Source of the DNA: Clostridium liquoris
Lineage (GTDB): Bacteria > Bacillota > Clostridia > Clostridiales > Clostridiaceae
DNA length: 64,000 bases
NCBI RefSeq assembly: GCF_002995785.1
Contig: NZ_PVXO01000052.1
Location: 1-64,000 of the forward strand
Direction: 5' to 3'
Below are positions 50,340 through 58,763 of the stretch, in pieces. A program made the translations under genes and the position numbers. The notes beneath the pieces were generated by a model, which worked only from the letters and a program-made list of their open reading frames with translations, was not told the origin of the DNA and ran no database searches. Numbering within the stretch: the first letter of the stretch is position 1; every line of letters begins with the position of its first letter.

Positions 50340-51233
50340 TTGGAACTTACAAAGATAAAAGGAAACACTTATTATATAAATGCCCCTACTAATATAGGAG
50401 TATATGTGTTTAAAAATAAAAATTGTATTTTAATAGATACAGGTATAAATAATTCTGCAGCAAAAAAAATAGATGAGGTTTTAATTGAAAATGGGCTTCA
50501 TCCAAAATATATTGTAAACACCCACAGTCATTTAGACCACTGTGGCGGAAATATATATTTTCAAAATAATTATCCTGGATGTTTAATCTATACTTCCTAC
50601 ATGGAAAAGTTATTCATGGAAAATGTGGAACTATACCCTTCCATGCTCTGCGGTTCAATACCTTTAAAGGGTTTAGATAGAATAAATAAGCCCTTCAATG
50701 TAGATTTTATTTTAGAATATGGTATAAATAAAATAAATGATGAAAAGTTTCATGTTATTTCATTGAAAGGTCATACTGGAGAACAGATTGGTTTTATCAC
50801 TCAGGAAAAGGTTTGTTTTTTAGGAGATTCCATATTTAGCAGTGAAATAATAGATAAATATTCTCTTCCATACTTATACAATATAGAAGACAGTATAGAA
50901 ACTTTAAAAAGTATAAAAAATATAGATGCTGACTTCTTTGTACTAGGTCACAGTGATAATATAATTACAAAAGATGAAATAAACTCCTTAGTAGATAAGA
51001 ACTTAAATAATATAGAAAATTACATAAACCAAATACTAGAACTGTTAGATCAGCCTTTAACCAAGGAAGATGTACTTCAAAATCTTGTTATATTAAATGA
51101 TTTATCCATGAACTTTACTGAATATCATATAAATCTTTCAGCTGTATCTGCATTCATAAGCTATGTTTATAATAAAAATCTTATTAATTCCTCTATTGAA
51201 GACGGCAAACTATACTTCTTTAAAAAACAGTAA
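50340..51233 (+). CDS. metallo-beta-lactamase fold hydrolase
   Basis: The 297-residue protein starts at a TTG with AAAGGA upstream. It has the MBL zinc motif THSHLDHCGG (H-x-H-x-D-H at about 58-63), then GHTGEQIGF, the bridging aspartate in FLGDSIF and the last histidine in LGHSDNI. A C-terminal region of about 90 residues looks like a winged helix. Members include thioesterases, glyoxalase II-like enzymes and RNases; the short form here is closest to general hydrolases and no substrate is inferred. It is a single gene with a terminator after it. Confidence 0.8.
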   Translation: MELTKIKGNTYYINAPTNIGVYVFKNKNCILIDTGINNSAAKKIDEVLIENGLHPKYIVNTHSHLDHCGGNIYFQNNYPGCLIYTSYMEKLFMENVELYPSMLCGSIPLKGLDRINKPFNVDFILEYGINKINDEKFHVISLKGHTGEQIGFITQEKVCFLGDSIFSSEIIDKYSLPYLYNIEDSIETLKSIKNIDADFFVLGHSDNIITKDEINSLVDKNLNNIENYINQILELLDQPLTKEDVLQNLVILNDLSMNFTEYHINLSAVSAFISYVYNKNLINSSIEDGKLYFFKKQ

Positions 51234-51267
51234 AAGAGGTAAGAGCTGAGAGGTAATAGTTTCGGTG

Positions 51268-51295
51268 AAAATTTAGCCTTGCTGAATTTTTTTCA
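51268..51295 (+). terminator. terminator of the MBL hydrolase gene
   Basis: AAAATTTAGC (51268-51277) pairs with GCTGAATTTT (51281-51290) across a three-base loop, and TTT follows. Confidence 0.55.
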
Positions 51296-51331
51296 TAACT
51301 CTTAACTATTCATTCTTAACTCTTCACTAAT

Positions 51332-52378
51332 TTAAAGCTCTACCTTAACAAATTTCCCATTATATAAAGCTCCTGCCCCCTTATTATAATATTGTATAAC
51401 TCTTCCATTATACTTCTTTTCACTTCCAGAAAAAATATCTTTTATAACTCCTGTCTCTTTATTCTCTATATATACTTTTCCATTTTTGCATACATGAATA
51501 TCCTGTTTTTTAGCAGGGTTGGTTATATTTACACTGTTCCAAAGCTTTTCATTTTTCTCTATATTCCCATAATATATTTTATCAATTTTATCCCCTTTCA
51601 CATTTCCTAGATAGATATTGTCCTCCCCATCTACTCCTAGTAAACATAGGTTTTCTGCATCAGGAATTCTTAGTGAGTTTTCCCTATCAGTAATCCTAAC
51701 TTTATCATATTTTAAATCTTCATAAATCATTCTATCATCTCTATTTAATATTTCCATATTGCCAATTTTTAAATAGCCTTTAAACTTTTCCATTTGGGAC
51801 ATGGTATTTAGTCTATATATGTTATATCTATTGTCATTTGTTTCAACTTTTATATAGGCAACCCCTGTTAAAGTTGAGTTTACTATATCTGTAATATTGT
51901 ATTTATAGTTTGCTAAAGGTATTTTTATTTTATTATAGTGATTATCTAAAATCTGATTTTTTTCATTTTTGTCCCTATCATAGTAATATAATTTAATATA
52001 GCTTTCCCCATTTTCATTTTTTATTTTCTCACCTATGTACATTCTGTGTCTATCTGGTAACCAATTATAGTAATTTAATTCTCCTTCTGAGGAGGCGTCC
52101 ACCTGCATCTTTTCTCCATTTAAAGTATTTATAGTTACTATATTGTTATCCTCTATATAAGAAAGGTATTTGCCATCATAGGACAGTTTTATATCCTTTG
52201 CATTTCCATCTACGGGTATTTCTAGATTTTTAATACTTTTTTCTTCATTTTCTTCAACCTTTTCTATTGTATAATCACTGTTTGGTTTTAAATAAACTTT
52301 ATCCACATACAAAAGTCCCATTAATTCTATAGATAATGGTAATATACTCCATACTATAATTCTTTTTATAATTTTCAC
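51332..52378 (-). CDS. secreted or membrane-anchored beta-propeller-like protein
   Basis: The 348-residue protein starts at a GTG with AAGGAGAG upstream. One N-terminal membrane helix (about 6-25; WSILPLSIELMGLLYV) anchors an outside domain. This has repeats of the kind LSYDGKYLSYIEDN, YNWLPDRHRMYIG and IYLGNVKGDKID, which look like TolB/DPP-type propeller blades. The function is unknown. It is the last gene of a five-gene operon led by a response regulator and kinase and containing a phosphodiester glycosidase, so it may take part in sensing or processing envelope polymers. Confidence 0.6.
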   Translation of the reverse strand: MKIIKRIIVWSILPLSIELMGLLYVDKVYLKPNSDYTIEKVEENEEKSIKNLEIPVDGNAKDIKLSYDGKYLSYIEDNNIVTINTLNGEKMQVDASSEGELNYYNWLPDRHRMYIGEKIKNENGESYIKLYYYDRDKNEKNQILDNHYNKIKIPLANYKYNITDIVNSTLTGVAYIKVETNDNRYNIYRLNTMSQMEKFKGYLKIGNMEILNRDDRMIYEDLKYDKVRITDRENSLRIPDAENLCLLGVDGEDNIYLGNVKGDKIDKIYYGNIEKNEKLWNSVNITNPAKKQDIHVCKNGKVYIENKETGVIKDIFSGSEKKYNGRVIQYYNKGAGALYNGKFVKVEL

Positions 52379-52391
52379 GGTAACACTCTCC

Positions 52392-53399
52392 TTAAGGTTC
52401 TACGTAGAAGGCTGTAGCCACTGTTCTTTCTCCATCTCTATTGCATGGATTATTGATTACATTTCCCTTATAATACATGGTAGAAGAAGAACCTCCATCT
52501 AAACTTCCAGCATTCCAAACTCCCTGTTTAAGTAAAATGTCCTGTACGTCTTTTAAATCTGCTCCCTCTTTAAATAACTTTCTTCCATCTATTACAAGAA
52601 AAACTACTGTGCCATCTTTTTTTTGACCTATAGCTGTTCTGGGCTGCAGTCCTTGTTCTCCGTAATCCTCTACAAGAGGTTGTCCATTCATTATTAAAGT
52701 TTTATTAAAAGATAGCGCCTCTTTTACATTAAGTTCTTTGAGCTGTTTTAAACTCTTTTTCCCTACGATTAACTCTCCTTTTTCATTAAAGGCCATCACA
52801 TCTACTTTTTCATCTTCTTTAACATTTTTCCATACTACTTCACCTTTAGATATTACTATGCCCTCTGGATAGGCACCTGTACCTACCCATTCCTTTCCAC
52901 TGGTATTTTGGTCATAAAAGCCTCCACCATTAATTGCCGCTGCTGCTTTATTTCCCTCAGCCATTTCACTAACTCTTTGCCCTTGTATGCCTATATTTTT
53001 TGTACATGCTACCTTAACCTTCTTAGGATTTTTTATTTCCAGCAGATATCCATCAAATCTATTCTTATGTATGTTATATCTTACAATACTGTTGTCTCTC
53101 ATATTTCCAATTTTTATATCTTGAAAATTCTGCTCAATATTTTTTACCATTGAACCGCTATTATCTTTATTTAACACCTTATTTATATCCTTCTCATTTA
53201 AAAACAAAGTAGCTATATATTGATGTTTAAAGGTATACATAGCAGTTCCTACTAAGGTCTTTTTCACATTTTTAAATGGGCCGTAAAATACCAATAAGGG
53301 TGCTGTAATTCCTATAAATATTATTTGGTATAGTATAAAAACGCAAAATAGTTTTGGAGAAAACTTTTTCTTTTTCCTTCTTTCTGTCCTTCTTCCCAT
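52392..53399 (-). CDS. phosphodiester glycosidase family (NAGPA domain) membrane protein
   Basis: The 335-residue protein starts at the ATG at 53399, 16 bases after the upstream stop. A basic N-terminus and one membrane helix (about 20-40) are followed by the NAGPA fold (about 130-335), with AAINGGGFYD, GLQPRTAIGQ and SLDGGSSSTMYY as its conserved segments. The founding enzyme removes GlcNAc from a phosphodiester. Bacterial copies act on surface glycans and teichoic-acid-like polymers, or are regulators of them. The helix places this one outside the cell. It is co-transcribed with two propeller-like proteins and the two-component system. Confidence 0.85.
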   Translation of the reverse strand: MGRRTERRKKKKFSPKLFCVFILYQIIFIGITAPLLVFYGPFKNVKKTLVGTAMYTFKHQYIATLFLNEKDINKVLNKDNSGSMVKNIEQNFQDIKIGNMRDNSIVRYNIHKNRFDGYLLEIKNPKKVKVACTKNIGIQGQRVSEMAEGNKAAAAINGGGFYDQNTSGKEWVGTGAYPEGIVISKGEVVWKNVKEDEKVDVMAFNEKGELIVGKKSLKQLKELNVKEALSFNKTLIMNGQPLVEDYGEQGLQPRTAIGQKKDGTVVFLVIDGRKLFKEGADLKDVQDILLKQGVWNAGSLDGGSSSTMYYKGNVINNPCNRDGERTVATAFYVEP

Positions 53400-53414
53400 A
53401 GGGTAACACATCCT

Positions 53415-54584
53415 TTATCTAAAGTGAAAAATATAAATTTTATTATCTTTTTCTTCTTTTTCTTCATAAAAAGCTGCAATAAGCCTTTTATTATCCTCGC
53501 TCCAATTTAGTGTATAATATTTTATAAATAAATTCTTATATAGCATTACACTTTCACTTATACTATTTTTATATAGCTTAGCTGCATAAAGAATGTTGTT
53601 TCCATCCTTATCCTTTACCACATAGGCTATGCTTTTTTTATCATTAGAAAGCTTAAACAATACTATATCTCCATCTAAAAGTTTTTTTATCTCTTTAGTT
53701 TCTAGATTGTAATTATATAAGCCTTTTTCCCCCCAATATTTCCCGGAAAATATTAAATTATTATTATCTATGGCTTCTATTCTTTTTATATTTCCTTTTA
53801 AAACTAAATTAGCTTCATAAGGTTTGTCTAAATTTACATTATAAATATAACTGCTAAAATCCTCATCTGATTTAAAGCCTTGAATAAATATATTCTGGCA
53901 ATCCTTAGCTATGGATATCTCCTGTATATTTTCTATTTTTTTTAATTGTTTGTAATCTAGTATTTCTTTACTTATGCCCTTATTAAAATCTTGTAGAAAA
54001 AGAGAATCTTTTATTCCAATATATCCACTACTGTCTGGCATCCACTTTATAAAAGTTTTATAGGGGATGTTTATTTTTTCCTTGCTTTTAACATTGTATA
54101 TATAGCTTTTATTTTCTTCTTCCTTATATTTAGCATCCTTTTCTAATATTTCTTCCCCTTCACTATAGAAAATTCTTTTTTTATCTGGAGAAGGAATTAT
54201 AAAACGTTGACTTTTATTTTCTACAGGAATCAGTTTTTCTTCCCTATTTGTTTTTAAGTTTAATATGTTTATTCCATAGTAATTCAGTCTTTCATTATTT
54301 ACATCTAAAAAACTTCCTTGACCATTTCTCTTAGAATAAATAATATTATCCTTATCAAAAAAGTCACAGGAATCGCAATTCCCATTGAAAGGAACCTTTT
54401 GTACATTTTCTAAAGTCATCTTTTTCTCTTCCTCATTGCTTAATATATCATCATTAAAATTTGAATTATCTAGCACAAATACTTTATCATATCCTCCTCT
54501 GCTTTCATGACTAAAAATAAATATGAAAAAGATTACTACAATGAGGAGTGAAGTAATGATTGTATTCTTTGTTGGCATTTTCAC
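53415..54584 (-). CDS. membrane-anchored beta-propeller-like protein
   Basis: The 389-residue protein starts at a GTG, with GAGGTG seven bases before. One N-terminal helix (about 9-25; TSLLIVVIFFIFIF) precedes an outside domain with repeated propeller-like blades (IPSPDKKRIFYSEG, WMPDSSGYIGI, KLSNDKKSIAYVV and WSEDNKRLIAAF). It resembles the 348-residue protein at the end of the operon in layout. Two cysteines close together (CDSCDFFD, about residue 71) could form a disulfide or bind metal. No enzyme motif is seen. Confidence 0.6.
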   Translation of the reverse strand: MKMPTKNTIITSLLIVVIFFIFIFSHESRGGYDKVFVLDNSNFNDDILSNEEEKKMTLENVQKVPFNGNCDSCDFFDKDNIIYSKRNGQGSFLDVNNERLNYYGINILNLKTNREEKLIPVENKSQRFIIPSPDKKRIFYSEGEEILEKDAKYKEEENKSYIYNVKSKEKINIPYKTFIKWMPDSSGYIGIKDSLFLQDFNKGISKEILDYKQLKKIENIQEISIAKDCQNIFIQGFKSDEDFSSYIYNVNLDKPYEANLVLKGNIKRIEAIDNNNLIFSGKYWGEKGLYNYNLETKEIKKLLDGDIVLFKLSNDKKSIAYVVKDKDGNNILYAAKLYKNSISESVMLYKNLFIKYYTLNWSEDNKRLIAAFYEEKEEKDNKIYIFHFR

Positions 54585-54667
54585 TAAAATTCACCTCAAG
54601 TGCTTTACTTTAATTTTAAACTATGGTTGTTTCTAAAATTACAATAGTTGTATCTAAATTGTAAAAA

Positions 54668-56116
54668 CTAAATACATGGAATTTCTATAGTGACAATAGT
54701 TCCCTGTTTTAATTCACTTTCTATACATATATTTCCTCCATGTTTTTCAACTATAGCTTTGACTATGGGAAGACCTAATCCATTTCCCCCTTTTTTTCTA
54801 GATAACTTTTTATTTATCCTATAAAAAGGTTGGAAAATATTCTCTAGTTCCTCCTTTGGTATGCCTTCTCCTCTATCTTCCATACTTATAAAAGCTTTAT
54901 TATCATTTTTGAAAACTTTCACCTGTATTATGGAATTTACATAGCCATACTTTATGCTATTATCTAATAAATTAACAAATATCTCCTTTAACTTATCTTC
55001 ATCACCCTTTACAAATAACCCGTCTTCTATAATATCATCTATCTGTATATTGTACCTTTTGGCCCTAATAGCCATTTCTTCACATGTAACCTTTAGTAAA
55101 TTTGATAGGTTTACTTTAGAAAAGCTATAATTAAAATCTCCAGTGGTATTTTTTGAAAGCTCCAATAGCTCAATAACCATTCTATTTAACCTTTTGCTTT
55201 CTCCAATTATATGCCCCATTCCCTTTTTGAAAAATTCTTCATCTGTAAAGCCATTTCTCTCTATTATTTCTGCATAGCCAAGTATTGTGGTTATAGGAGT
55301 TTTCAGTTCATGGGTAACATTATCAAAAAACAATTTTCTACTCATTTCTAAATTCTTTAATGTATCCCTATCCTTTTCTATGGTTAATATTTGATTTTTA
55401 ATCCTCTCTACCATGTTTTTAAAACTTAATGCTAATTCACCTGTTTCATCTGAAGAATCATGTTTAAATTCTACATCAAAATTTCCCTTGGTAATTTCTT
55501 TGGAAGCTTCTGTCAACTTAATTATTGGTTTTGTTATGCGTTTTGATATTATAAAAGATATTATAAGTATTAATAAAAATAAGGCTAATCCTATAATTTT
55601 AATTATGTTGATTATGTGATTACTTTTCTTATAAAGCTCCGTATATTCTTTGCTATAGCTGATAATTCCTAAAGCATCATTTTTAAAATATACAGGATAG
55701 GAAAGGTTTACAATAACTTTATCCTTCACTTTACTAATTGTATAAGCAGTCTTACCTTGCATGGCTAATTGCAAATCCTTTTTCTCCTTATTTATTTCAT
55801 TATTAGAAGTTGTCCACAAAAGCTCTCCCTTGTTGGAATAAAGTGTAACATCCTGTCCTACTCTAAAACTCAATTCTTCTATAATATTCTTGCCATCTAT
55901 CTTGAATATTGACTTGCTGGGCTCCACATTATTCAAAACAAAATACTGTTTTAAATATATATCTATATCTTTTCTTCCCTGAATCATTTCATTTTTTATA
56001 ATAAATTCGTTATTATTATTTATTATCCTTTCCGTTGCATAAATAAGTACAGAAATACCTATTAAAAACACAAAAGAAAAACTTATAAGTATTTTATATC
56101 TTATGGATAACTTCAA
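54668..56116 (-). CDS. sensor histidine kinase
   Basis: The 482-residue kinase starts at a TTG with AAGGGGG upstream. Two membrane helices (about 8-27 and 172-192) hold an outside sensor of about 145 residues. A HAMP domain (about 193-245), the H-box (FFDNVTHELKTPIT) and an ATPase domain (NLLDNSIKYG, DRGEGIP, GGNGLGLPIV) follow. It pairs with the regulator at 56160, 43 bases upstream. The operon continues into three extracytoplasmic proteins, so the signal is likely from the envelope. Confidence 0.85.
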   Translation of the reverse strand: MKLSIRYKILISFSFVFLIGISVLIYATERIINNNNEFIIKNEMIQGRKDIDIYLKQYFVLNNVEPSKSIFKIDGKNIIEELSFRVGQDVTLYSNKGELLWTTSNNEINKEKKDLQLAMQGKTAYTISKVKDKVIVNLSYPVYFKNDALGIISYSKEYTELYKKSNHIINIIKIIGLALFLLILIISFIISKRITKPIIKLTEASKEITKGNFDVEFKHDSSDETGELALSFKNMVERIKNQILTIEKDRDTLKNLEMSRKLFFDNVTHELKTPITTILGYAEIIERNGFTDEEFFKKGMGHIIGESKRLNRMVIELLELSKNTTGDFNYSFSKVNLSNLLKVTCEEMAIRAKRYNIQIDDIIEDGLFVKGDEDKLKEIFVNLLDNSIKYGYVNSIIQVKVFKNDNKAFISMEDRGEGIPKEELENIFQPFYRINKKLSRKKGGNGLGLPIVKAIVEKHGGNICIESELKQGTIVTIEIPCI

Positions 56117-56159
56117 CTGCTAACCCCCTTAAAAAAATTACAAAGTAATTTTTTATATG

Positions 56160-56858
56160 TCAACTAAAGTTTAATTTGTATCCTACACCAAAAACCGTTT
56201 CTATAATTGAATAATTCTTCATTTTATCTAATTTTTTTCTTATTCTTTGTACATGTATGTCCACAGTCCTAGTATCACCAATATATTCAAAGCCCCACAC
56301 CTTGTCTAATAACTGAGCCCTTGAAAAAACCTTACCTGCATTTTCAGCTAAAAATAAAAGCAGATCAAATTCTTTTGGAGTTAATTCTACTGGCTGTCCA
56401 TCTTTTAAAACCTTTCTTTCATCCTTATATATTTCTATATATTTTTGAATAATTAACTCATTTTCTTCATTATTAACTATTTCTTTAGTAAGCTCAATTC
56501 TTCTAAAAATAGTTTTTATCCTTACCAGCACTTCTCTCATATCAAAGGGTTTAGTTATATAATCATCTGCCCCCAACTCCATTCCCAATAATTTATCTGT
56601 TATATCACATTTTGCAGTGATTATAATTATAGGTATATTAAAGGTATTGGTTACCTTTTTGCATATATCAAACCCACTTACATCTGGAAGCATTAAATCT
56701 AAAATAATAAGATTAGGTTTAAAACTTTCCAATGCCTTAATTCCATCTTCACCATTTTCAAAAGCCTTAACTATATATCCTTCCTTATTCAAAGAATAAC
56801 ACATAAAATCTGATATAGCAGTTTCGTCTTCTATTATAAGAATCTTTTTATTTGCCAT
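56160..56858 (-). CDS. OmpR-family response regulator
   Basis: The 232-residue protein has a receiver domain (E10-D11 pair, phospho-acceptor D53 in LILDLMLPD, T81, K103) and a winged-helix domain (about 135-230; ELTPKEFDLLLFLAENAGKVF). AAGGGGG precedes the ATG. It leads the operon with the kinase and the glycosidase and propeller genes. Confidence 0.85.
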   Translation of the reverse strand: MANKKILIIEDETAISDFMCYSLNKEGYIVKAFENGEDGIKALESFKPNLIILDLMLPDVSGFDICKKVTNTFNIPIIIITAKCDITDKLLGMELGADDYITKPFDMREVLVRIKTIFRRIELTKEIVNNEENELIIQKYIEIYKDERKVLKDGQPVELTPKEFDLLLFLAENAGKVFSRAQLLDKVWGFEYIGDTRTVDIHVQRIRKKLDKMKNYSIIETVFGVGYKLNFS

Positions 56859-56924
56859 TGCTTTTCCCCCTTAATAAAAACTGTCCTCAACTCTCAATTC
56901 TCAACTAACTCCAAGTGTTATACG

Positions 56925-56960
56925 TAAAAAAGAGACCCTAGTTCAACCGATCTCCCTTTT
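56925..56960 (-). terminator. possible terminator of the small membrane-protein gene
   Basis: On the minus strand GAGATCGG and the later TCTC pair imperfectly, and TTTTTT follows (56930-56925). The stem is short. Confidence 0.35.
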
Positions 56961-56990
56961 AAATTACCTTAATCTATAATCTTTTTGAAA

Positions 56991-57233
56991 CTATTTCCTT
57001 TTGTTTGATTTTTTGCTTTTAGTATTTGGCTTTACATTATTTGTTTGGTTATTATTCTTTTTATACTTCTTTTTAGATCTATAAATAGAATATTGCATTG
57101 CAAAAATAAAAGTTGATACAAAGAATATTTTTGATATAAATCCAGCTACATTTCCCTTACTTAAGTCAGCAAAATATCCCCATATGGCTGCTATTCCCAT
57201 GCCTGCTAATGTATATAATATAATATTTTTCAT
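56991..57233 (-). CDS. small membrane protein with basic tail
   Basis: The 80-residue protein starts at the ATG at 57233 with GGAGG upstream. It has two membrane helices (about 3-20 and 30-50), then a strongly basic, Asn/Lys-rich tail (RSKKKYKKNNNQ and onward). No family is recognised. It is a single gene, divergent from the cofE-like ligase. Confidence 0.55.
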   Translation of the reverse strand: MKNIILYTLAGMGIAAIWGYFADLSKGNVAGFISKIFFVSTFIFAMQYSIYRSKKKYKKNNNQTNNVKPNTKSKKSNKRK

Positions 57234-57398
57234 AAGTATTCCTCCAAAATTTCTCAACTTATTTTTCGTTAATAATATTATTATTATATATTATACACTA
57301 TAATAAAACATAAAGTTTTGCAACAGTAATGAATTTTTCCCTCAATTGTAGTAAAATAGTAAGGTGATTAAATTTACTTTAAATCGGGGGTAATAAAA

Positions 57399-58586
57399 AT
57401 GGCTAGAACTATTGGAACACAGGTTAGAGGCGTAAGAGCACCCATAGTAAAAGAAGGTGACAATATAGTAGATGTGGTAGTTAATTCTATAATGAATTCT
57501 ACAAAAGAAGAAGGTTATTCACTAAAAGATATGGATGTTATTGGAGTCACTGAATCCTTAGTAGCAAGAGCACAGGGAAACTATGTAACAGTGGATCAAA
57601 TTGCTTTTGATATAAGCAATAAATTTAAAGGGGATATTGGATTAGTATTCCCTATATTAAGTAGAAATAGGTTTTCCATCATATTAAAAGCTATTGCAAA
57701 AAGCGGCAGAAAAATACATCTTTTATTAAGTTATCCTGCTGATGAAGTTGGAAATCACCTTATGGACATAGATAAAATGGATGAACTTAATATAGATCCC
57801 TATAAAGATGTATTAACAGAATCAGATTACAGAAGACTTTTTGGAGAAGAAGTAAAACATAAATTTACAGGCATTGATTATATAAAAATGTACAAGTCTT
57901 TAGGAGTAAATGATAATATATCAGTTTATCTTGCTAATGATCCTAGAGTTATACTTAAATATACAAAGGAAGTATTGGTCGCTGATATTCATACTAGACA
58001 GAGGACTAAAAGGTTATTAAAAAATGCTGGTGCTGAAGTAGTATATGGTTTAGATGATATCTGCACAGTTTCTATAGATGGAAGCGGCTATAATCCTAAT
58101 TATGGCTTATTAGGCTCTAACAAATCCACTGAAGAAAAAGTAAAACTTTTCCCAAGGGATTGTCAGCCTGTAGTTGATAAAATACAGAGAAAATTAAAAG
58201 CCTTAACAGGAAAAAACGTAGAAGTTATGATTTACGGAGATGGAGCATTTAAAGATCCTGTAGGCAAAATTTGGGAACTTGCAGACCCAGTGGTTTCCCC
58301 GGGTTTTACTTCAGGATTGCATGGAACACCAAATGAACTTAAGCTTAAATATTTAGCTGACAATGATTTAAAGGATTTAAATGGTGAAAAAGCTATAGAA
58401 GCCATGAGGAAAAAAATCAAAAACAAGTCTTCAAATTTAGTAGGTACTATGGAAACTCAAGGAACCACTCCAAGACAATTAACTGATCTTTTAGGCAGTC
58501 TTTGTGATTTAACCAGTGGCAGTGGAGATAAAGGAACTCCTATTGTTTTAGTACAAGGCTACTTTGATAATTACGCTACTGAGTAA
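57399..58586 (+). CDS. coenzyme F420-0:L-glutamate ligase-like protein
   Basis: The 395-residue protein belongs to the CofE-like superfamily by its opening TQVRGVRAPIVKEGD, GVTESLVARAQG and the C-terminal DNDLKDLNGEKA region. At 395 residues it is well above the roughly 250 of archaeal CofE and is the clostridial form, often misannotated as F420 ligase. Clostridia are not known to make F420, so its acceptor is probably different, and another gamma-glutamyl ligation is possible. CGGGGGT precedes the ATG. It is a single gene. Confidence 0.75.
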   Translation: MARTIGTQVRGVRAPIVKEGDNIVDVVVNSIMNSTKEEGYSLKDMDVIGVTESLVARAQGNYVTVDQIAFDISNKFKGDIGLVFPILSRNRFSIILKAIAKSGRKIHLLLSYPADEVGNHLMDIDKMDELNIDPYKDVLTESDYRRLFGEEVKHKFTGIDYIKMYKSLGVNDNISVYLANDPRVILKYTKEVLVADIHTRQRTKRLLKNAGAEVVYGLDDICTVSIDGSGYNPNYGLLGSNKSTEEKVKLFPRDCQPVVDKIQRKLKALTGKNVEVMIYGDGAFKDPVGKIWELADPVVSPGFTSGLHGTPNELKLKYLADNDLKDLNGEKAIEAMRKKIKNKSSNLVGTMETQGTTPRQLTDLLGSLCDLTSGSGDKGTPIVLVQGYFDNYATE

Positions 58587-58633
58587 AAGTACAGAGCACT
58601 TTTATTAGTTGATAGATGACAATTGACAGTTAT

Positions 58634-58711
58634 GGATACTTTTCTTCCGTTAGCATTACAGAAAAGTTTAAATTAAAAACTTTTCGTAATGTTAGCGGAG
58701 AAAATTGTCCT
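58634..58711. repeat. long imperfect inverted repeat
   Basis: TCCGTTAGCATTACAGAAAAG (58646-58666, 21 bases in two halves) matches the complement of 58677-58699 with a few mismatches. The outer arms continue with GGA-x3-TTTTCT and AGAAAA-x3-TCC. The whole gives a stem of about 35 bases and no protein frame. It resembles a MITE or a mobile palindromic unit; there is no other copy in the window. Confidence 0.5.
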
Positions 58712-58763
58712 TATTTGTTCTTTATTATCTATTATTTAAAAACCACATTGTAATTTTTTCAGT

